Origin: Desulfobacter postgatei 2ac9 | GTDB lineage: Bacteria > Desulfobacterota > Desulfobacteria > Desulfobacterales > Desulfobacteraceae | Direction of reading: 5' to 3' | Assembly: GCF_000233695.2 (NCBI RefSeq) | Contig: NZ_CM001488.1 | Location: 3,439,453-3,503,452 of the forward strand | Length of the DNA: 64,000 bases | Shown: positions 1-8,282 of the stretch, piece after piece | Position numbering within the stretch: position 1 is the first letter of the stretch | Layout of the letters: the number at the start of each line of letters is the position of its first letter | The notes under the pieces: model-generated | Told to the model about the DNA's origin: nothing | What the model saw: the letters and a program-made list of their open reading frames with translations, nothing else | The model's database searches: none | Program-made: the position numbers and the translations under genes

Positions 1-473
1 CGCTTTCACAGGGACAGGTTCTTGACCTTAAAGATGCAACCGGACTTGAGGTCATGCTGACCCCCGGGCATACCATGGATTCCCTTTGTTTCAAAGGAGA
101 TGGGTTTATTGTAACCGGTGATACGTTATTCAACGCCACGGTCGGCAATTGTTTTTCAGGGGATCTTGAATCTTTTTTTAATTCTTTAAAGCAGTTGATG
201 GCCCTGCCCGGCAATACTCTGGTTTATGCCGGACACGATTATGTTCTTCAGTCTTTAAAGTATGCCAAAATTATTGAACCGAATAACCCGAATTTGAACG
301 GGTATGCGGCTGCATATAATCCGGATCATGTTGTTTCCCGTCTGTCTGAAGAACTTAAGGTAAACCCCTATCTGCGTTTTAATACCTCATCCATGATTGA
401 ACGGCTTAAAGAAAAAAATTTGCCAAGAGAAACTCAATTCCAAAGATTTTCTTCTGTTATGGAAGTATTCTAA
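1..473 (+). CDS. Hydroxyacylglutathione hydrolase-like metallo-beta-lactamase (glyoxalase II), 3' part
   Basis: The reading frame is open from the left edge, so the N-terminal half with the HxHxDH motif lies outside the window. The visible part has the remaining metal-site signatures of the glyoxalase II family in order: a TPGHT motif, GDTLF (bridging Asp), and GHDY, where most family members have GHEY. The C-terminal stretch with NPYLR is the substrate-binding tail typical of hydroxyacylglutathione hydrolases, which hydrolyse S-lactoylglutathione-type thioesters in the cytoplasm. Family knowledge gives the reaction; whether glutathione or another thiol is the carrier in this organism is unknown. 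The gene runs straight into the speD-like gene downstream. Confidence 0.85.
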   Translation, partial: LSQGQVLDLKDATGLEVMLTPGHTMDSLCFKGDGFIVTGDTLFNATVGNCFSGDLESFFNSLKQLMALPGNTLVYAGHDYVLQSLKYAKIIEPNNPNLNGYAAAYNPDHVVSRLSEELKVNPYLRFNTSSMIERLKEKNLPRETQFQRFSSVMEVF

Positions 474-489
474 CTATTCGGTTAAAAAA

Positions 490-1329
490 TTGCTTGATAA
501 AAATAAAAAGCCGACAGCCTGTCATTCTGATCCGGGTTTTGCTCTGGGGCGACATATTACCATTGAATATTACGATTGCGCATCCGACGTCCTGCTTGAC
601 AAGAACGGGGTAGAATCAATCCTGCTTAGGGCTGCCCGGGAAAGCGGGGCAAAAATTGTCAGCAGTTCCTTTCATCAGTTTGAACCCCAGGGAGTCTCCG
701 GGGTCGTGATTATTGCAGAATCTCATTTTACGGTTCATGCCTGGCCTGAGCATAATTATGCAGCAGTAGATATTTTTACATGTGCTGATAATATTGATCT
801 GGATACAGCCATTCATTCCATCAAAGTACAATTTTCATCCCAGCGGTTCTTTATCTCTTCGGATCAAAACAGGGGGATACTGCAGCCTATGCTCGGAAGC
901 TGTATGGCAAACAGTGATGAAAAGGTGATGGATAGGAGAACACTTCCCATGGCCTGGAAAAAAGTGTGTGAAAACACAAATCCCTGGGGAATGTCCACAT
1001 CCGTTGATGTATATGACTGCAGTTCTGATATGATAAAAGATCCGGACTGTATAAAAAAAATTGTCAGCAGGCTGTGTGAAAAGCTTGGTATTGTTGACAC
1101 GGAAAATATATCTTCGGTTCATTATGATGAAACCGAAACGGCTGCCGGTTTCTCCATGACACGATCCATTCAAACCTCCGGGATATCGGGGTATTTTGCC
1201 CATGCAACCCATACCGCATATCTGGATATTTTTTCCTGTAATACATATGAGCCCCGTGAATTGGCAGAATTTGCTCTGTCATATTTTGGGGGTAGCCACT
1301 ACAAGATGCGGGTGGCTTTAAGACAATAG
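490..1329 (+). CDS. speD: S-adenosylmethionine decarboxylase proenzyme with a second, degenerate SpeD-like half
   Basis: The first half (about residues 15-130) is a class 1b bacterial AdoMet decarboxylase: LGRHITIEYYDC, the self-cleavage site ESHFTVHAWPE (Glu77-Ser78 would be cut to make the pyruvoyl group), catalytic His83 and Cys98. This enzyme makes decarboxylated AdoMet, the aminopropyl donor for spermidine, and the next gene is speE. The second half (about residues 160-280) looks like another SpeD domain: VDVYDC near its start and LDIFSC (Cys250) at the right place, but the ESH motif reads TSG and the catalytic His is replaced, so it should not self-process. No ATG is available in frame; the frame extends up to a TTG at 397 that overlaps the previous gene, and a TTG at 490 avoids the overlap. 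Neither has a clear ribosome site, so the start is uncertain. Confidence 0.88.
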   Translation: MLDKNKKPTACHSDPGFALGRHITIEYYDCASDVLLDKNGVESILLRAARESGAKIVSSSFHQFEPQGVSGVVIIAESHFTVHAWPEHNYAAVDIFTCADNIDLDTAIHSIKVQFSSQRFFISSDQNRGILQPMLGSCMANSDEKVMDRRTLPMAWKKVCENTNPWGMSTSVDVYDCSSDMIKDPDCIKKIVSRLCEKLGIVDTENISSVHYDETETAAGFSMTRSIQTSGISGYFAHATHTAYLDIFSCNTYEPRELAEFALSYFGGSHYKMRVALRQ

Positions 1330-1363
1330 ATTGGGAATCGATAGGCTGTTACGGAATAGATAA

Positions 1364-2236
1364 ATGACAAATTCAGGCAATATACATAAAGGCTGGTTTT
1401 CAGAAATTTGCCCCATGTGGGAGGGCATTGCCGTTTCCTTGAAGGTGGAAAAGCTTCTTTACAGTAAAAAAAGCAGGTTTCAGCAAATTGACCTTTATCA
1501 GACCCGTTCCCACGGCCGGATGCTGGTGCTTGACGGTATTATTCAGTTAACGGAACAAGATGAGTTCAGTTACCATGAAATGATGGCGCACCTGCCGCTG
1601 TTATCCCACCCAAACCCTGAACATGTGCTTGTTGTCGGTGGGGGAGACGGCGGTGTTTTGCGTGAGATTAATCGTCATGATGATGTCCGCTTTATTGATT
1701 TTTGTGAAATTGATCAAGAGGTTGTTAATGTTTCAAAACAATTTCTGCCATCCATAGCTTGTGGATTTAACGACCCCAGGGTTACTGTTCATATAAGAGA
1801 CGGGGCCGCCTTTGTCCGGGAATGCTCTGGTTGTTATGATGTCATTATTGTTGATTCCTCGGACCCGGTTGGCCCTGGAGAAATTTTGTTTAAAAGTCAG
1901 TTCTACCGGGATTTAAAGCATGCGCTTAAGCCCGGTGGTCTGATTGCCACCCAGGGCGAAAACTTTTTCCTTCATCCGGACTGGGTTGAAAAACTGATGG
2001 GTGTTACAAGATCTTTGTTTCCCATATATGCCTATGCAAACATTATTGTCCCCACATATACCGGCGGTCACATCGGTATATGCATGGGATCTTTGGGCCC
2101 TAAACTTACGGCACCGGCACGTCCAGTGCCCCAAATGCTTCAATCTCAACTTAAATACTATAGCCCGGAGGTGCACCGTGCGGCCTTTGTGCTTCCCTAT
2201 TTTGCAGAAAAAATACTGAAAGACAAAGGTGTATGA
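1364..2236 (+). CDS. speE: Spermidine synthase
   Basis: Transfers the aminopropyl group from decarboxylated AdoMet to putrescine in the cytoplasm. The 290-residue length is normal. Visible motifs are the nucleotide-binding loop VLVVGGGDGGVLRE, the acidic EIDQEVV that holds the ribose, DGAAFV, and the catalytic VDSSDPVGPGE containing the proton-abstracting Asp. The N-terminal WFSEICPMWEG and LVLDGIIQLTEQDEF are typical of the family. It follows speD by 34 bases, which makes a two-gene spermidine module, and its stop overlaps the start of the next gene by four bases (ATGA). Confidence 0.95.
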   Translation: MTNSGNIHKGWFSEICPMWEGIAVSLKVEKLLYSKKSRFQQIDLYQTRSHGRMLVLDGIIQLTEQDEFSYHEMMAHLPLLSHPNPEHVLVVGGGDGGVLREINRHDDVRFIDFCEIDQEVVNVSKQFLPSIACGFNDPRVTVHIRDGAAFVRECSGCYDVIIVDSSDPVGPGEILFKSQFYRDLKHALKPGGLIATQGENFFLHPDWVEKLMGVTRSLFPIYAYANIIVPTYTGGHIGICMGSLGPKLTAPARPVPQMLQSQLKYYSPEVHRAAFVLPYFAEKILKDKGV

Positions 2237-2658
2237 GGACAGAAAAGCTTGATGGGCTTGAGATAAAATTTGTGCGCACGGTGCCTGTGGATCAGCTTGG
2301 AGCCATCTACAAGGATGCCGGATGGTGGCAGGATAATTATAAAATATCAGACGAATTTTTGCGCCGAATTCCTGAACAATCGGCATTGTTTGCAGGAGCC
2401 TTTTTGGAAAAAAAAATAATTGGAATGGGAAGAGCCCTTTCCGATCTTTGTAGTGATGCTTATATTCAGGATATAGCTGTATTGTCAGCCTACCGGAAAT
2501 TTGGCATCGGTACCCTGATTGTCACTTTTCTGATCCAGGAACTTAAAAGAAGGGGAGTGGACTGGATTGGATTGATCGGTGAGCCGGGAACTCGTTCATT
2601 TTATGAAAAAATCGGGTTCAGGCAGATGAAGGATCACATCCCCTTTAAACTTGAATAA
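2233..2658 (+). CDS. GNAT-family N-acetyltransferase
   Basis: A 141-residue single-domain GNAT protein. The acetyl-CoA-binding region is visible as IQDIAVLSAYRKFGIGTLIV (motif A, with the R/Q-x-x-G-x-G/A loop in degenerate form KFGIG), followed by the motif B segment FYEKIGFRQM near the C-terminus. It is translationally coupled to speE by an ATGA overlap, so a role in polyamine acetylation is possible, but nothing in the sequence fixes the substrate. Confidence 0.8.
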   Translation: MRTEKLDGLEIKFVRTVPVDQLGAIYKDAGWWQDNYKISDEFLRRIPEQSALFAGAFLEKKIIGMGRALSDLCSDAYIQDIAVLSAYRKFGIGTLIVTFLIQELKRRGVDWIGLIGEPGTRSFYEKIGFRQMKDHIPFKLE

Positions 2659-2679
2659 CAGTTATGTAAAGGAAAAACC

Positions 2680-3660
2680 ATGATATGTCATAACCATTCG
2701 GAAACCTGCAATACGCCACCAATCATCAGCAACAGTGCGGATGATCTGCAGACTGAACCAAATATACTTAAGCCCGGGAAATTTGATCTGGAGACCCGTC
2801 CCCTGATCCTTGATTTCCTGGGCCATTACCCGCCCTGCTCATGTGAGTACAGCTATGTTAATCTTTTTTGTTGGCAGAACCTGTACCGGTATTCATGGTT
2901 TTTTTATAAGGAAAACCTGGTGATTCATGACGATCGCAGCCGGGCCCTGTTCATGCCCATCGGAGAGGATTTGAAACCTGAAGAATTGTTTGATCTTTCA
3001 AAAAAGGCCATTGCCGCAGGACTGTCCGGAGACATCGGGCTGGTGCCTGAATCTTACGTGGATATATGGCAGGATCTGGATCGTTATTTCAGTATTACCT
3101 CTGACCGGGATGCGGCAGATTATGTTTACCTGACACAGGAGTTGGCAGAGTTAAAGGGCAATAAACTGCATAAGAAAAAAAATCTTATTGCCCAGTTTAC
3201 GCGCATGTATCCAGATTACTCCATAGTCCCTATGAATGAGGGTAATTGCAAAGAGGTGATGCGTTTTGAAAAGCGTTTGCTTGAAGGCACGCCTTCAGTA
3301 TCCAACTCCCTGGTGGAAGAGTCCGAAGCAATTGCCATGGCCTTCTCCCATTGGAAAGATTTGGGTTTAAACGGATTGATACTGATGGTAAAGGATGAAA
3401 TTGTAGCGTTTGCTGTTTTCAGTCCCCTCTCCCCTGACACCTGGGATGTTCACTTTGAAAAATCAGATGTGACTTTCAAGGGTGCCGCCCAGATGATCAA
3501 TAGTGAGACTGCTAAATTTCTGGAAGGGACTGCACGATATATCAATCGGGAACAGGATCTTGGAATACCGGGATTACGCCAGGCAAAACTGTCATATGTT
3601 CCCCATGCGTTGATTGAACCCTATTTTCTAGTGCCTAAACTGAATTTAAGATTCCATTAG
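2680..3660 (+). CDS. DUF2156 (phosphatidylglycerol lysyltransferase C-terminal-like) protein
   Basis: A 326-residue cytoplasmic protein of the DUF2156 family, which has a double GNAT-like fold related to the catalytic domain of MprF/LPG synthases. Supporting features are the N-terminal segment FLGHYPPCSCEYSYVNLFCW, the middle HKKKNLIAQF, and the C-terminal QDLGIPGLRQAKLSYVP with LVPKLNLRF at the end. It lacks the membrane helices of full-length MprF, so lipid lysylation is not implied. A good ribosome site (AAAGGAAA) precedes the ATG. A strong hairpin terminator lies immediately downstream, making this the last gene of the speDE transcription unit. Confidence 0.75.
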   Translation: MICHNHSETCNTPPIISNSADDLQTEPNILKPGKFDLETRPLILDFLGHYPPCSCEYSYVNLFCWQNLYRYSWFFYKENLVIHDDRSRALFMPIGEDLKPEELFDLSKKAIAAGLSGDIGLVPESYVDIWQDLDRYFSITSDRDAADYVYLTQELAELKGNKLHKKKNLIAQFTRMYPDYSIVPMNEGNCKEVMRFEKRLLEGTPSVSNSLVEESEAIAMAFSHWKDLGLNGLILMVKDEIVAFAVFSPLSPDTWDVHFEKSDVTFKGAAQMINSETAKFLEGTARYINREQDLGIPGLRQAKLSYVPHALIEPYFLVPKLNLRFH

Positions 3661-3673
3661 GCGTGTGTGAAAG

Positions 3674-3707
3674 CCATCTTAAAAGAATATTTTGAGATGG
3701 TTTTTTT
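3674..3707 (+). terminator. Rho-independent terminator after the speDE-DUF2156 unit
   Basis: CCATCTTAAAA (3674-3684) and TTTTGAGATGG (3690-3700) form an 11-bp stem with one G-T pair and a 5-base loop, followed by seven T (3701-3707). Confidence 0.85.
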
Positions 3708-3748
3708 AAACAATAAAGTAAAATGTACGTGTTTTTTGGATGCAGGAA

Positions 3749-4297
3749 TTATCCTTCATCTTGTTTAAAAAAATTTCCGGCTTTAATGAGATGGTGTTTA
3801 AAGTAAATATTGTCCAATGAGACGCGCTTCACCTTGCGCCCCCTGCCCGGTGCATGTATAAACTGACCTTTGCCGATGTAAATGCCTACGTGAACATCTC
3901 CCCGTCTTCTGGGTACTGAAAAAAAAACCAGATCTGCCGGTTTGATATTTTGCCGAGATACTGATGTGCAGTTTTTGAACTGGGCACTGGCTGTTCTTGG
4001 TACATGAATCCCGATTTTGGCGTGGGTATATACCACTAACCCAGAGCAGTCAAAACCCTTTGGAGAAACGCCGCCCCAGCGATAGGGCGTACCCACGGCA
4101 GTCATGGCTGCCTGGACAATACTCTGACGGGTGTCAGACAGGGGGCCGGATCTGTTATATTCGGGGTCATCAGATTGCCTTGGGAGGCCAGACTGATTCG
4201 TCCGGCCTCCTTTTTTAAGTTTGCCGCAGCCAAAGCAGATCAGCACGGCCAGAAAAAGGATCGCAATGGTGCGGATTAGGGAAGTAAACTTTGGCAC
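3749..4297 (-). CDS. NlpC/P60 family cell-wall peptidase, probable lipoprotein
   Basis: A 182-residue exported protein. The N-terminus has a basic start, a hydrophobic run and ICFGCGK, a plausible though imperfect lipobox with the Cys at about residue 25. The catalytic domain starts at about residue 60 and carries the NlpC/P60 triad: the nucleophile in GFDCSGLV after YRWGG, the His in DVHVGIYIG, and the third polar residue in QFIHAPG. Such enzymes cut the gamma-D-Glu to diamino acid bond in peptidoglycan stem peptides. It is the last of three minus-strand genes (with the flagellar rod-type and SprA-like genes). Confidence 0.9.
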   Translation of the reverse strand: MPKFTSLIRTIAILFLAVLICFGCGKLKKGGRTNQSGLPRQSDDPEYNRSGPLSDTRQSIVQAAMTAVGTPYRWGGVSPKGFDCSGLVVYTHAKIGIHVPRTASAQFKNCTSVSRQNIKPADLVFFSVPRRRGDVHVGIYIGKGQFIHAPGRGRKVKRVSLDNIYFKHHLIKAGNFFKQDEG

Positions 4298-4381
4298 AAT
4301 GTAAAATGATCAATAGTTAGTAGTAAGATCATCCACCCTTGTCTGTGGGGTGGGGGTCGTTTTTATTCCAGACATGCCGGC

Positions 4382-4735
4382 TTATGCGATCGTGTCCAGT
4401 AGGGTTCCGGTTGTTTCATCATAGGTCTGAATCATTTTGGCGTTAGCATCAAACCCATTCTGGGCTTGAATCTGTACAATCATTTCCTCTGCAATGTTCG
4501 TATTGGATAATTCCTTTAACGAACCGTCATTTTTGAGAGGATCTTCAGCCAGAGTTGCTCTTACCTGGGTTTTGGAGATGAAAGTTTGTACCTGTCCGTT
4601 TTTTGCCTCAACATTATACGCTCTGTCCGCCTTGAACTCGTCCGACAGGGAGTTGGCTACATTATTTGAAGAAACCAATATTTGGTTTGAAAAAGCCTGT
4701 AAAGCTGAACCATTGTTTTGGACGGTCATCCCCAT
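4382..4735 (-). CDS. Small flagellar basal-body rod/hook-type protein
   Basis: A 117-residue protein with both ends of the flagellar axial family and almost no middle. The N-terminal segment ALQAFSNQILVSSNNVAN matches the rod-protein N-terminal helix consensus, and the C-terminal NIAEEMIVQIQAQNGFDANAKM matches the Flg_bbr_C heptad helix found in FlgB, FlgC, FlgE and FlgG. Full-length FlgC is about 140-150 residues, so this is a minimal version. No other flagellar gene is nearby, which leaves open whether it is part of the flagellum or a stand-alone relative seen in delta-proteobacteria. Confidence 0.8.
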   Translation of the reverse strand: MGMTVQNNGSALQAFSNQILVSSNNVANSLSDEFKADRAYNVEAKNGQVQTFISKTQVRATLAEDPLKNDGSLKELSNTNIAEEMIVQIQAQNGFDANAKMIQTYDETTGTLLDTIA

Positions 4736-4812
4736 GATATTTACCTCCGGTTTGTATCAATTGGTATGCAAATAATATCAAAAAATTACCTTCATAACAA
4801 TATACTTTTCTT

Positions 4813-5538
4813 TCAGACAGCGATATGAAATGAATTTTGGGTATCTTGATTGGGTCTATTCTGGTCAGACATGCTGCCTGTTTTGGCATACGCATCGGAA
4901 ACCTGCTGCCGTGTATAGCCGGACACTGCTGTTTCCATCTGTCCGGCTTGCCCATTTGCTATAAGCTGTGTGATTTCAGCCATGGCTTTTGCCGCCTGGG
5001 ATGCAGCGTTGGATGCTACTTTTAAATCCTGGGAGGATGGTTGGGCAGGGGCTAACGCTGCGGCACGCACCCGCCGCATTTTCTGTAATGTTGCCTCGGG
5101 GTCCCCAGGTTCGGAAGCTGTGTCAATACTGACCTCTCCGCCTACCGCATACTTTTTTCCGTCAGGGCCCTGCTGGTAGGAAAAGGTGGCACCAGAGGTG
5201 ATATATTCTCCTCCGGCGGCAATATGGGCCATTTCGTGAGCCCGAACTTCAGCGTCAACTTTTTCAAGTTTTTCGATGAGTAGTTTTTCGTCCAAGGTAA
5301 GCCGCGACTCTGCATCTGCCTCTGACGGCTGACTTTTTTTCTGGGCGGCTTCATCTGTCTGGGTCTGAGAAACCGAACCAACTTGTTCCTCACCGTCGGA
5401 CAGGGATCCTGCTTCGCTGATATCCGTATCCTGTGCCTGGGATTCGGACCTGGGGGACGAAGATCTCAGGGCAGATCCCCGTTCAAGGGCAGATTGATAT
5501 GTATAATAGCTGTTTATTCCTGCAGCCTGAACATCCAT
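4813..5538 (-). CDS. SprA-related putative zinc metalloprotease
   Basis: A 241-residue protein of the SprA-related family. An N-terminal low-complexity Ser/Glu/Gln-rich part (about residues 20-75) is followed by the conserved core: VRAHEMAHIAAGG, which contains an HExxH zinc motif (His-Glu-Met-Ala-His), and then FSYQQGPDGKKYAVGGEVSI and a C-terminal Ala-rich helix with KMRRVRAAALAP. The protease function is a family prediction, not proven. No signal peptide is obvious. It lies at the head of the minus-strand trio ending with the NlpC/P60 gene. Confidence 0.8.
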   Translation of the reverse strand: MDVQAAGINSYYTYQSALERGSALRSSSPRSESQAQDTDISEAGSLSDGEEQVGSVSQTQTDEAAQKKSQPSEADAESRLTLDEKLLIEKLEKVDAEVRAHEMAHIAAGGEYITSGATFSYQQGPDGKKYAVGGEVSIDTASEPGDPEATLQKMRRVRAAALAPAQPSSQDLKVASNAASQAAKAMAEITQLIANGQAGQMETAVSGYTRQQVSDAYAKTGSMSDQNRPNQDTQNSFHIAV

Positions 5539-5634
5539 AACGCTTCCCTTAAATTATATATACCTTTAATATACCAAATTAATTATGAAATTTCAAACGG
5601 CTATTTGAATGTACACCAGGTGATGGAATCGACG

Positions 5635-5663
5635 TTGACAAATGTCGGAAATGCGCGTATTTT
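5635..5663 (+). promoter_or_regulatory. Candidate sigma-70 promoter for hisB-dnaG-rpoD
   Basis: TTGACA at 5635-5640 and TATTTT at 5658-5663 with a 17-base spacer, in the intergenic gap upstream of hisB. The -35 box is perfect and the -10 box matches 4 of 6. The rest of the 255-base gap shows no gene I can support. Confidence 0.4.
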
Positions 5664-5793
5664 AGAAGGATTCGTTATGGCGTTATTGTTGCGTTCTGCG
5701 TTACGCTGTGACAAGCCGGAAAATAAAAGCAGAGTACCAGTTGATTAGACGATTGTATAAAACAAAATTCTGCCGGTTTCAAGGAACTTTTTT

Positions 5794-6381
5794 ATGAATC
5801 GACAATCTGAGGTGTCAAGGCAGACTAAGGAAACCCGGATAAATATCCGGCTGAATCTGGATGGACAGGGAAAAGCTGAGATTAGTACAGGCATTCCTTT
5901 TTTTGATCACATGCTTACAGCATTTACAGTGCATGGTTTTTTTGACCTTCTGATTTCAGCCACAGGCGATCTTGAGGTAGATTTTCATCATACCGTAGAA
6001 GATACGGGCCTTGTTCTAGGGCAGGCGATCCAGCAGGCATTGTCTGAAAAAGGAGGCATCCATCGGTTTGGTGATGCAAGTGTTCCCATGGATGAATCTC
6101 TGTCCCGGGTAACCATTGATTTGTCCAACCGGCCTTATCTTGTTTACAATATTCCCAACGATTTGAAATCCCGGGGGAATTTTGATGCGTATCTTGCCAG
6201 GGAGTTCTTCCAGGCAGTCTGTGTCAAAGGCGGATTTAATCTGCATATTAATGCCCTTTACGGTGAAAATGAACACCACGTACTTGAGTCCATATTCAAG
6301 GCGTTTGGACGGTCATTGCATACTGCGACCCGTCCGATTTCTCATATATCAGGCGCATTATCCACCAAGGGATGTTTATAG
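5794..6381 (+). CDS. hisB: Imidazoleglycerol-phosphate dehydratase
   Basis: Catalyses the sixth step of histidine biosynthesis, dehydration of imidazoleglycerol phosphate. The 195-residue monofunctional form (no phosphatase domain) is complete. Metal-binding His motifs are visible: FFDHML, DFHHTVEDTG with LVLG, and GENEHHVLESIFKAFGR near the C-terminus, plus MDESLSRVTIDLS. The ATG has a ribosome site AAGGAA seven bases upstream. No other his gene is in the window, so hisB stands alone ahead of dnaG. Confidence 0.97.
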   Translation: MNRQSEVSRQTKETRINIRLNLDGQGKAEISTGIPFFDHMLTAFTVHGFFDLLISATGDLEVDFHHTVEDTGLVLGQAIQQALSEKGGIHRFGDASVPMDESLSRVTIDLSNRPYLVYNIPNDLKSRGNFDAYLAREFFQAVCVKGGFNLHINALYGENEHHVLESIFKAFGRSLHTATRPISHISGALSTKGCL

Positions 6382-6477
6382 TCAACGGCACGATTGGTTG
6401 TTGACAGGTCGTATTCACTGCTTATTCTAATCTAATTTACATGAAGATTTGAAATTTTGGAGCCGGCTCTACCCAAA

Positions 6478-8259
6478 ATGCTGATCCCTGAAGAAAAAAT
6501 TGCAGAGATTTTAGCTGCGTCGGATATTTTTGATGTTGTTTCCGAGGCAGTTATTCTAAAAAAGTCAGGCAGGAATTTTTTTGGTTTATGCCCCTTTCAT
6601 TCTGAAAAGTCGCCTTCTTTTTCCATTAATCCCGATAAGCAGATTTTTCATTGCTTTGGGTGCGGCGCCGGCGGTAATGTCCTCTCCTTTGTCATGAAAT
6701 ATCATGGGATCTCCTTTCCCGAAGCTGCAAGGATGCTGGCCAGAAAGTATAACATTGTCATTGAAACTCGAAAGATGAGTCCGCAACAGCGCAAAGCCGT
6801 TCATACCCGGGAATCTCTTTTCCGTCTTAATAAAAAGGTAATGCAGGCATATACAGGTTTCCTAAAGGACCCATCAAAGGGCAATTGCGCCAGGCGGTAT
6901 CTTGAAGGGCGAGGAACTAGTAAACAGATTATTGAGCAGTTTCAACTGGGATGCTCCCCTGATGCCTGGGATGCCATTGTCAATGTATTAAAAAAAGAAA
7001 AAATTACTAAAGGGGTTGCGGTCAGTTCCGGCCTGGTGCTGGAAAAAAAACAGAAAAACGGGTTTTACGACAGATTTCGAAACCGGCTGATGTTTCCTAT
7101 TTTTGACATCAACATGCAGGTGGCCGGATTCGGCGGCCGGGTCATGGATGACAGCATGCCCAAATACATGAACTCTCCTGAAACCCCCGTGTACAGCAAA
7201 GGCCGTATTCTTTACGGATTGCACGCGGCAAAACAGGCGTGCCGCAGGCTGGGTCAGGTATTTATTGTGGAAGGTTATTTTGATTTTCTTTCCCTTTATC
7301 AATACGGGATTGAAAATAGTGTGGCAAGTTTGGGCACGGCTCTGACCCGCGAGCATATCAGGATTCTTAAAGGCTATGCAACGACCATGATCCTGGTTTT
7401 TGACTCTGATGAAGCAGGTATAAAGGCTGCCAAAAGAAGCATTGACGTTTTTGTTCAGGAGGGGATTGATACCCGGATTCTGGTGCTTCCGGGCAACAAT
7501 GATCCCGACTCCTATGTCATGGCCCATGGCCGGGATGCCTTTCTTGAGCTTGCAGGTACTGCCAAGACAGTGATGCAGTTTTTGCTCCAGTTATCTTTGG
7601 ATACCCATGGAACTTCCGTTGAGGGACGTATAAAAATTTTGGACGAGATGAAGCAGCATCTGGCTATGATTCAGGATTATGCGGTCCGTTCAATCTATGT
7701 CCGTGAGCTGGCTGAAACACTTAATATCGATGAAAAGGCTGTTCTTGAAAAAGTAAAGGATGCCTATGAAAAAGAGGTAAGCAGACAGATCCGGGATCCT
7801 TTGATTGCTGAGGACGGCGACGCATCCAAAAGTGTTTTGGAATCTGACCCAAGAGAAAAACAGATCCTCTCCATGATGCTTCACTGGCCTGAACTGATTG
7901 CTGTTGCCGTGGAAAAAAAGGTGCTCCCCTCCTTTTATTCAAAGCCACTTAAGCGGCTTGGCTGTTTGATTATTGACAGCGGAACGGACACTCAAAACAT
8001 TGTGGGTGCGGTCATGGCCCGGGTTGAAACCGATGAAGACCGGCAGTTGATTGCATCCATGGCTATGGAAGATTATACCGGGGTTCAGGAGCCGGCTGAG
8101 ACGTTTGCTGTCCTGGTCAACCGGGTCATAAAAATAAAAAATAAAACCGACAGAATTATTGTCAGCGAATTAACAAAAGTAAAAGAGGGCTGTGATGTTG
8201 ATGTGATCAATCTGCTCAAACTTAAACAGCAGCAGATTCAGCAGTTGCATAACAGTTAA
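6478..8259 (+). CDS. dnaG: DNA primase
   Basis: Synthesises RNA primers at the replication fork. Order of domains: CHC2 zinc finger at the N-terminus ([11 protein letters not shown] then [12 protein letters not shown]), the catalytic core with the TOPRIM signature ([10 protein letters not shown], and FDSDEAG further on), and a C-terminal helicase-binding region. An in-frame TTG 21 bases upstream is possible; I chose the ATG giving [11 protein letters not shown] because this matches the usual DnaG beginning and has GGAG upstream. dnaG followed by rpoD is the conserved macromolecular-synthesis arrangement. Confidence 0.97.
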   Translation: MLIPEEKIAEILAASDIFDVVSEAVILKKSGRNFFGLCPFHSEKSPSFSINPDKQIFHCFGCGAGGNVLSFVMKYHGISFPEAARMLARKYNIVIETRKMSPQQRKAVHTRESLFRLNKKVMQAYTGFLKDPSKGNCARRYLEGRGTSKQIIEQFQLGCSPDAWDAIVNVLKKEKITKGVAVSSGLVLEKKQKNGFYDRFRNRLMFPIFDINMQVAGFGGRVMDDSMPKYMNSPETPVYSKGRILYGLHAAKQACRRLGQVFIVEGYFDFLSLYQYGIENSVASLGTALTREHIRILKGYATTMILVFDSDEAGIKAAKRSIDVFVQEGIDTRILVLPGNNDPDSYVMAHGRDAFLELAGTAKTVMQFLLQLSLDTHGTSVEGRIKILDEMKQHLAMIQDYAVRSIYVRELAETLNIDEKAVLEKVKDAYEKEVSRQIRDPLIAEDGDASKSVLESDPREKQILSMMLHWPELIAVAVEKKVLPSFYSKPLKRLGCLIIDSGTDTQNIVGAVMARVETDEDRQLIASMAMEDYTGVQEPAETFAVLVNRVIKIKNKTDRIIVSELTKVKEGCDVDVINLLKLKQQQIQQLHNS

Positions 8260-8282
8260 CTTTAAGCCTTTGGGAGGCATAT

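Noticed and set aside
5383-5748. 121-codon plus-strand frame upstream of hisB
   Set aside because: Half of it is antisense to the SprA-like gene, it has no ribosome site and no recognisable protein; the downstream half holds a promoter-like sequence.
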